Below, one piece after another: positions 61,383 to 64,000 of a DNA stretch of 64,000 nucleotides. The notes beneath the pieces are model-generated. The model did not search any database, was not told the origin of the DNA, and saw only the letters and a list, made by a program, of their open reading frames with translations. Position numbers and translations under genes: made by a program. Location of the stretch: the NCBI RefSeq assembly GCF_025154055.1, contig NZ_JAOALK010000062.1, positions 1 to 64,000 on the forward strand, in the 5' to 3' direction. Position 1 is the first letter of the stretch, and each line of letters begins with the position of its first letter. This stretch comes from Aquibacillus koreensis. Lineage in GTDB: Bacteria; Bacillota; Bacilli; Bacillales; Amphibacillaceae.

Positions 61383-62110
61383 TATTCTTCACCCACTTCT
61401 TCTAGCTCGTACACTTCTATTCCTTCTAGGTTGATATTACCTTCAAATTTAGGTAAATCTAATTGATTATCTATTTCTAATTTTAATTCTAAATCTTCAA
61501 TAGCAAACTCATCTCTTGATTGGCTTACTTCTAAATGATTAAGTAACCTCTCTGGATTATTAGCCAATACTTTTATTTCAATCGGCAGGCTTGGTATTGC
61601 ACGATTATTCACGTATGTTTTTCCATTGACATAACGAATAGGTGATATATTTATAATTCGTTCATTTCCAACAGCAATATCGGTAGCTCCATAATTGTTT
61701 AGTTCATTAACGAGTCGATTAAGAAGCTCTGGTGATAATTCAGGGAATTGTTGCTCTGTCTGCATATCATAGATAATTGGTTCTACCCTGATTCGAACAC
61801 CTTTTCCTGAGCGGCTTTTTAATCCAGCTTTTTCTTCTAATTCTTCAATTGAAGTCGTTAGAGCTTCTATTTGTTCTTGTTCAGACATTGCTTCATATTG
61901 TTCCTTCATTTCTACTGTTTCCGCTATTTTTTTATATAGCTCCTGCTGTTGCTTTTGCTCCACCTGCAATTGTGATCGTATTTCCCACAGGTCTCTTGTA
62001 TCTCTTTCTGTTGGTTCTTTCGTTGATTGAAACTGAATAGCAACTAAGAAACCAACAAATGCACAAATAATTGATATCGTAACTTTCTTTTTGACCCGCA
62101 CTACTATCAC
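61382..62110 (-). CDS. ylxX: DUF881 family protein YlxX
   Basis: A 242-aa protein with one N-terminal membrane helix (about 8-26), a coiled coil (about 45-90), and the DUF881 domain with VNELNNYGATDIAVGNERI. It is a paralogue of its neighbour ylxW. Role in division is suspected from position only. Confidence 0.9.
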   Translation of the reverse strand: MIVVRVKKKVTISIICAFVGFLVAIQFQSTKEPTERDTRDLWEIRSQLQVEQKQQQELYKKIAETVEMKEQYEAMSEQEQIEALTTSIEELEEKAGLKSRSGKGVRIRVEPIIYDMQTEQQFPELSPELLNRLVNELNNYGATDIAVGNERIINISPIRYVNGKTYVNNRAIPSLPIEIKVLANNPERLLNHLEVSQSRDEFAIEDLELKLEIDNQLDLPKFEGNINLEGIEVYELEEVGEE

Positions 62111-62119
62111 CTTTCTTAA

Positions 62120-62812
62120 CTAGCTAACCCTTGCTCTCATTTCTATATCCTTTTTCTTCTCAATCTCTACCTCAATATTATCACTAAGAAGTATGTCCAC
62201 CACACCATTGGTTAAATTCAAACTTACATCTAATACCTCGGGATCACCAATAGCAGCGATTGTAAAAGGAGCAGGATGTGGAACACCATCCACTGACACA
62301 ACTGGGCCTACACAAGAAATGAAGGAATCTTTGTAGATCCGTTGTCCATTAATGGAAATAGCTTTTGCTCCTGCACTAAATAATTCGTTAATTACTAGAT
62401 GCATATGTCTATCATGCACAATATACTGGTTTGCATTTTCCTCAGTAGGTATATAATCAGAATCTCGCAAAGTTACTTGCATTCCTTTACCTTTTATCGG
62501 TAATTCTCCAGTTAGCATCTGCAATTGTTTTTTTAATTCTACATAATCACCCAGTGTTTCCTCCTGTTTACCTAGCTCTTCTTCAAGAAGTTGAATTTCT
62601 TGTCTGTTACTACTAAGTTCCATTCGTAACTCTCGGTTTTTTTCCTCAAGGTTTATCAACTGTTGACGATAAAAATAATCCTTCTCCCATTCTGAATCAG
62701 ATAATTGAATAATTTGGGATTCATTTTTCGTTTGCTGATAGCTATAAGTAAGTAAGAAACCAAAAACAAGAAAGACCAACGACCAAATAACATGTCTACC
62801 CTTCAGTTTCAT
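62120..62812 (-). CDS. ylxW: DUF881 family protein YlxW
   Basis: A 230-aa protein with an N-terminal membrane helix (about 8-26), a long coiled coil (about 45-100), and a DUF881 domain with VINELFSAGAKAISINGQRI. It overlaps divIB by 17 bases and lies 9 bp before ylxX, giving a tandem paralogue pair. Function unknown. Confidence 0.9.
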   Translation of the reverse strand: MKLKGRHVIWSLVFLVFGFLLTYSYQQTKNESQIIQLSDSEWEKDYFYRQQLINLEEKNRELRMELSSNRQEIQLLEEELGKQEETLGDYVELKKQLQMLTGELPIKGKGMQVTLRDSDYIPTEENANQYIVHDRHMHLVINELFSAGAKAISINGQRIYKDSFISCVGPVVSVDGVPHPAPFTIAAIGDPEVLDVSLNLTNGVVDILLSDNIEVEIEKKKDIEMRARVS

Positions 62813-63596
62813 CCTTGTTCTCCTCTTCTATATCGGAACTTGATTCATTTGTATATGGATCAAAGACTGCTCCACCTACTCCAATACGTATAATCCCTTT
62901 ACTTCCTTGTTCTAACTGAGAAGTAATGGAGGGATAGACCTTCATTGACTTTGAAAAGTTTCGAATCGATGCCTCTACTTCATATCCATCATTCATAAAT
63001 ACTAATACTTTATATGGATTACCCTCGGTTGGTTGCCATATGATTTCAGAAATAAGGTTACTAATTGGATTAGGTAACAAAATAAGCTCTTCTGCCAACT
63101 CTTGCAAATAAGTTGATGTAGAAAAACCTGTTAAAAATGGAGCATCAGCTTTCACCGAACCCATCGGATGAGATGCTAGCCTTTCACCATTTTCTAACAA
63201 TGGAAAATACTCTCCTTGTTGCTCAATATAACCGACCATTTCATATTCTAAAACGTCAATATTGATAGTTGTAGGGAATGACCTTGAGACAGTAACATTT
63301 TTTATTTGAGGATGTTGCTGTATAGTTTGTTCTATTTCTCCAAGATTTACACTCCAAATATTCTCGTCATGTGTAATTCCGCTTAATCCTTTAATTTCTT
63401 CTTCCTCTATGTATTTGTAACCCGTAACATTAATATGTTGGACATTACTAAGGGGAGATTGTAAATAGACGACAATTGAGATTAGAATAAAAAAAATCGA
63501 TAAATAAAATATTAACCTTCTATTCGCTTTTTTCTTTCTTGCTTGTTTTAATTTAGGAATTCTATCTTCAATAGATACGACTTTTTTCTGACCCAT
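62796..63596 (-). CDS. divIB: Cell division protein DivIB (FtsQ)
   Basis: Divisome membrane protein that works with FtsL and DivIC to control septal wall synthesis. The 266-aa protein has a basic cytosolic N-terminus, a membrane helix (about 27-45), a POTRA domain (VQHINVTGYKYIEEEEIKGL) and a beta domain ending in an acidic tail. In B. subtilis murB lies upstream; here a 400-bp gap with terminators follows instead. Confidence 0.94.
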   Translation of the reverse strand: MGQKKVVSIEDRIPKLKQARKKKANRRLIFYLSIFFILISIVVYLQSPLSNVQHINVTGYKYIEEEEIKGLSGITHDENIWSVNLGEIEQTIQQHPQIKNVTVSRSFPTTINIDVLEYEMVGYIEQQGEYFPLLENGERLASHPMGSVKADAPFLTGFSTSTYLQELAEELILLPNPISNLISEIIWQPTEGNPYKVLVFMNDGYEVEASIRNFSKSMKVYPSITSQLEQGSKGIIRIGVGGAVFDPYTNESSSDIEEENKDETEG

Positions 63597-63967
63597 CTCC
63601 TAATTCTTCCCTTTTTATTATAATATACCTTCTGCATTATCTTTAAAAATGAGAAGTGTATTTCAACAACACCTATTTACAAGCACATGAATTATTTATC
63701 ACTTGTAATTACATATCGCAGCAAAAAATTAAACTCTACATGTATAAAAATAAGCAAACGGCATCAAAAATGCCGTTTGTTCTATTAATATAGATTATAT
63801 CATATTTTTACACTTATCGTGCTTTATTTGTCTATTACATGAATATTTTTTTAAGCGTGTCAATACGCACAATTCACACTTGTAAAAGTGAATAAATTAA
63901 TCCTAAATTGTTTCTATCAAATTAAAAAGATATCGTAAGTGCACAAGGTAGTTATAAAAAAGAGAAA
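63597..63967 (-). terminator. Gap upstream of divIB with a terminator at 63744-63779 and possible promoter
   Basis: CAAACGGCA (63755-63763) pairs with TGCCGTTTG (63771-63779), followed in the minus direction by CTTATTTTTAT. Just upstream an extended -10, TGATATAAT (63794-63802), has no strong -35. The rest is AT-rich and has further small palindromes (GCGT with ACGC near 63855). No gene was found. Confidence 0.65.
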
Positions 63968-63995
63968 GCTACATTCACATAAAAATGAATGTAGC
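63968..63995 (-). terminator. Hairpin terminator of a gene beyond the window
   Basis: A perfect 10-bp stem, GCTACATTCA (63968-63977) with TGAATGTAGC (63986-63995), is followed in the minus direction by TTCTCTTTTTT. It probably ends the transcript of the gene to the right of the window. Confidence 0.7.
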
Positions 63996-64000
63996 ATGTT

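Overview
The window is a stretch of core chromosome from a low-GC, endospore-forming Firmicute of the Bacillaceae. Three things point to this. Gene order follows the Bacillus subtilis rnc-to-divIB region with the whole segment inverted. Sporulation genes are present (spoVM, sigE, sigG, spoIIGA). The regulation is Bacillus-like (FapR operator, PyrR attenuators, an ileS T-box, Spo0A, SigH and SigF/SigG promoters). Protein sequences look like the Oceanobacillus/Virgibacillus side of the family, but I cannot fix the genus. Nearly all genes are on the minus strand; only rpmB, rqcH and namA are on the plus strand. I saw no tRNA, rRNA or CRISPR array.

Layout from low to high coordinates. 1-440: start of an IS200/IS605 tnpA with its hairpin end, lying where smc would follow rnc. 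0.6-5.2 kb: rnc, then the fatty-acid/phospholipid operon fapR-plsX-fabD-fabG-acpP under a FapR operator. 5.2-11.7 kb: recG, sdaAA, sdaAB, fakA, yloU. 12.1-12.5 kb: rpmB and the 26-residue spoVM. 12.8-25.6 kb: rpe, rsgA, prkC, prpC, rsmB, fmt, priA, coaBC, rpoZ, gmk, remA, yloC, covering translation, the PASTA kinase/phosphatase pair, replication restart and CoA synthesis. 26-33.4 kb: a Ca2+-type P-ATPase, rqcH, an Old Yellow Enzyme and an aldehyde dehydrogenase. 33.5-45.4 kb: the complete pyrimidine operon pyrR-pyrP-pyrB-pyrC-carA-carB-pyrK-pyrD-pyrF-pyrE. 45.4-54.5 kb: ylyB, lspA, ileS, divIVA and the ylm cluster with sepF. 55.2-63.6 kb: sigG, sigE, spoIIGA, ftsZ, ftsA, sbp, ylxX, ylxW, divIB.

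The genes form three working sets: precursor supply (fatty acids, CoA, UMP), division and envelope (divIVA, sepF, ftsA/Z, divIB, lspA, prkC), and the switch into sporulation (Spo0A to spoIIG, then sigG, spoVM, and a SigH promoter on ftsAZ). Compared with B. subtilis, def, rlmN, thiN, ylyA, ylmA and the cys sulfate-assimilation cluster are missing from their usual places.

The most unusual content is non-coding. Five elements of 267-505 bp share related terminal inverted repeats (core TAAACTCTGTCGTA or TATACTGTGCAGTA) but carry two unrelated palindromic interiors. All five sit in gaps between transcription units. A different structured repeat lies inside the fab operon between fabG and acpP, and a duplicated ~50 bp repeat separates ftsA from ftsZ. 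I found no new protein-based system; the shared-end, two-core element family is the best candidate for something undescribed.
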